A stretch of 64,000 nucleotides of DNA from Actinomycetota bacterium (lineage in GTDB: Bacteria; Actinomycetota; Acidimicrobiia; Acidimicrobiales; Ilumatobacteraceae), in contig VGAC01000004.1 of NCBI GenBank assembly GCA_016870865.1, positions 87,108 through 151,107 on the forward strand, written 5' to 3'. The translations under genes were made by a program, and so were the position numbers. The first letter of the stretch is position 1. Each line of letters begins with the position of its first letter. The notes under the pieces are model-generated. The model had not been told where the DNA came from. It was given only the letters and a program-made list of their open reading frames with translations, and ran no database searches. Shown in pieces: positions 63,576 to 64,000 of the stretch.

Positions 63576-64000
63576 GTGAACCGGCGCCCCGACCACTACG
63601 ACGTTCTCGGGGTGCCCCGAAACGCGAGTGCAAAAGCCGTCAAGGCCGCGTACCGCCGCCGGATGCGCGAACTTCACCCCGACACCGCCAAACGTGCAGT
63701 CGACACCGAGACGATCGCAGCGGTGTCACGGGCGTGGAGCGTTCTCTCCGACCCGCACAAGCGCGCCGCATACGACGGGGACCGCGACGCGTCGGCACCG
63801 ATCAACACCCCCGCGGCACCGGTTCGGTTCGACGTGACGCCCGCGAGGTTCCCGTGGCGTTTCGTGCTCACGCTCATCGCCATCGGCACCGCCGCAATTC
63901 TTGTCGTCGCCGCCTTCACCGAGCCGTCCGATCCGGGCGGCCCCGACAACCTGCTGCAATCGGGGTCGTGTGTGGACCTGGCCGCCGACGGCACCGCCAG
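63576..64000 (+). CDS. J-domain membrane protein, N-terminal part (runs off window)
   Basis: Starting at the GTG 63576, the frame runs open to the end of the window (141 codons). It has a J domain with HYDVLGVPRNAS and the HPD motif in ELHPDTAKR, followed by AWSVLSDPHKRAAYDGD, then a proline-rich linker and one membrane helix (FVLTLIAIGTAAILVVAAF). The C-terminus is missing. J domains recruit DnaK; the membrane anchor would place DnaK action at the membrane. It lies seven bases after the dehydrogenase. Confidence 0.8.
   Translation, partial: MNRRPDHYDVLGVPRNASAKAVKAAYRRRMRELHPDTAKRAVDTETIAAVSRAWSVLSDPHKRAAYDGDRDASAPINTPAAPVRFDVTPARFPWRFVLTLIAIGTAAILVVAAFTEPSDPGGPDNLLQSGSCVDLAADGTA

Noticed and set aside
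1..64000. Mobile elements, CRISPR arrays, prophage or integron
   Set aside because: I saw no transposase, integrase, phage structural gene, terminal inverted repeats or spaced direct repeats. Every gap is below 260 bases and gene content is core metabolism and regulation.

Overview
The window looks like chromosomal DNA of a high-GC actinobacterium. The evidence points to the Acidimicrobiia (Ilumatobacter-like), but this is inferred from gene content and order, not from a marker-gene tree. Supporting signs are a BldD-type regulator, a PAC2 protein, several F420-type LLM flavoproteins, a HAD-PlsC fusion, an apparent 6C RNA (a class known only from actinobacteria), and many genes whose start codon sits 6-10 bases after a TANNNT -10 box, as expected for leaderless transcripts. 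I saw no insertion sequence, prophage, integron or CRISPR array. Gene density is very high: no gap exceeds 260 bases, and many genes overlap by ATGA, GTGA or TGATG.

Layout. 1-3.2 kb: a minus-strand run of phosphotransferase, PAC2, SDR and LLM genes. 3.2-7.5 kb: thioredoxin-TPR protein, comEA, comEC and holA. 7.5-17.2 kb: rpsT (minus), then lepA, an MFS gene, phrB, hrcA, dnaJ, rsmE, a bldD-like gene, hemW, a histidine phosphatase and tRNA-Val. 17.2-22.5 kb: a cupin-like protein, an aldo/keto reductase, an EamA transporter, a metallo-beta-lactamase-fold hydrolase and an acyl-CoA dehydrogenase. 22.6-34.9 kb: three TCA-cycle genes (icd, gltA, acn) interleaved with a quinone oxidoreductase, a carboxyltransferase, a LysR gene, a 6C RNA, a HAD-PlsC fusion, a GntR regulator, a nitroreductase and a crotonase.

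34.9-41.1 kb: glutamate synthase gltBD behind a strongly folded leader whose last hairpin covers the gltB ribosome binding site. 41.1-48.6 kb: a LysM lipoprotein, then a minus-strand operon controlled by a divergent TetR gene. That operon holds a fatty acyl-CoA reductase-HAD fusion, a zinc alcohol dehydrogenase, a LarA-like protein and a PlsC-like acyltransferase. 48.5-51.9 kb: ddl and murF, diverging, with a tandem SnoaL-like protein coupled to murF. 51.9-56.6 kb: alanine dehydrogenase, cytochrome P450, LLM oxidoreductase and MFS exporter in one minus-strand run. 56.6-62.6 kb: an aminoaldehyde-type dehydrogenase and a four-gene polyamine-type ABC transporter. The window ends with a 2-hydroxyacid dehydrogenase and a truncated J-domain membrane protein.

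The best candidates for undescribed biology are the gltB leader RNA, the TetR-controlled FAR-HAD/ADH/LarA-like/acyltransferase operon with its perfect palindromic operator, and the 6C RNA locus with three evenly spaced LysR half-sites beside it. The BldD-like protein also carries an exact c-di-GMP-binding signature and lies in an operon of translation and heat-shock genes.
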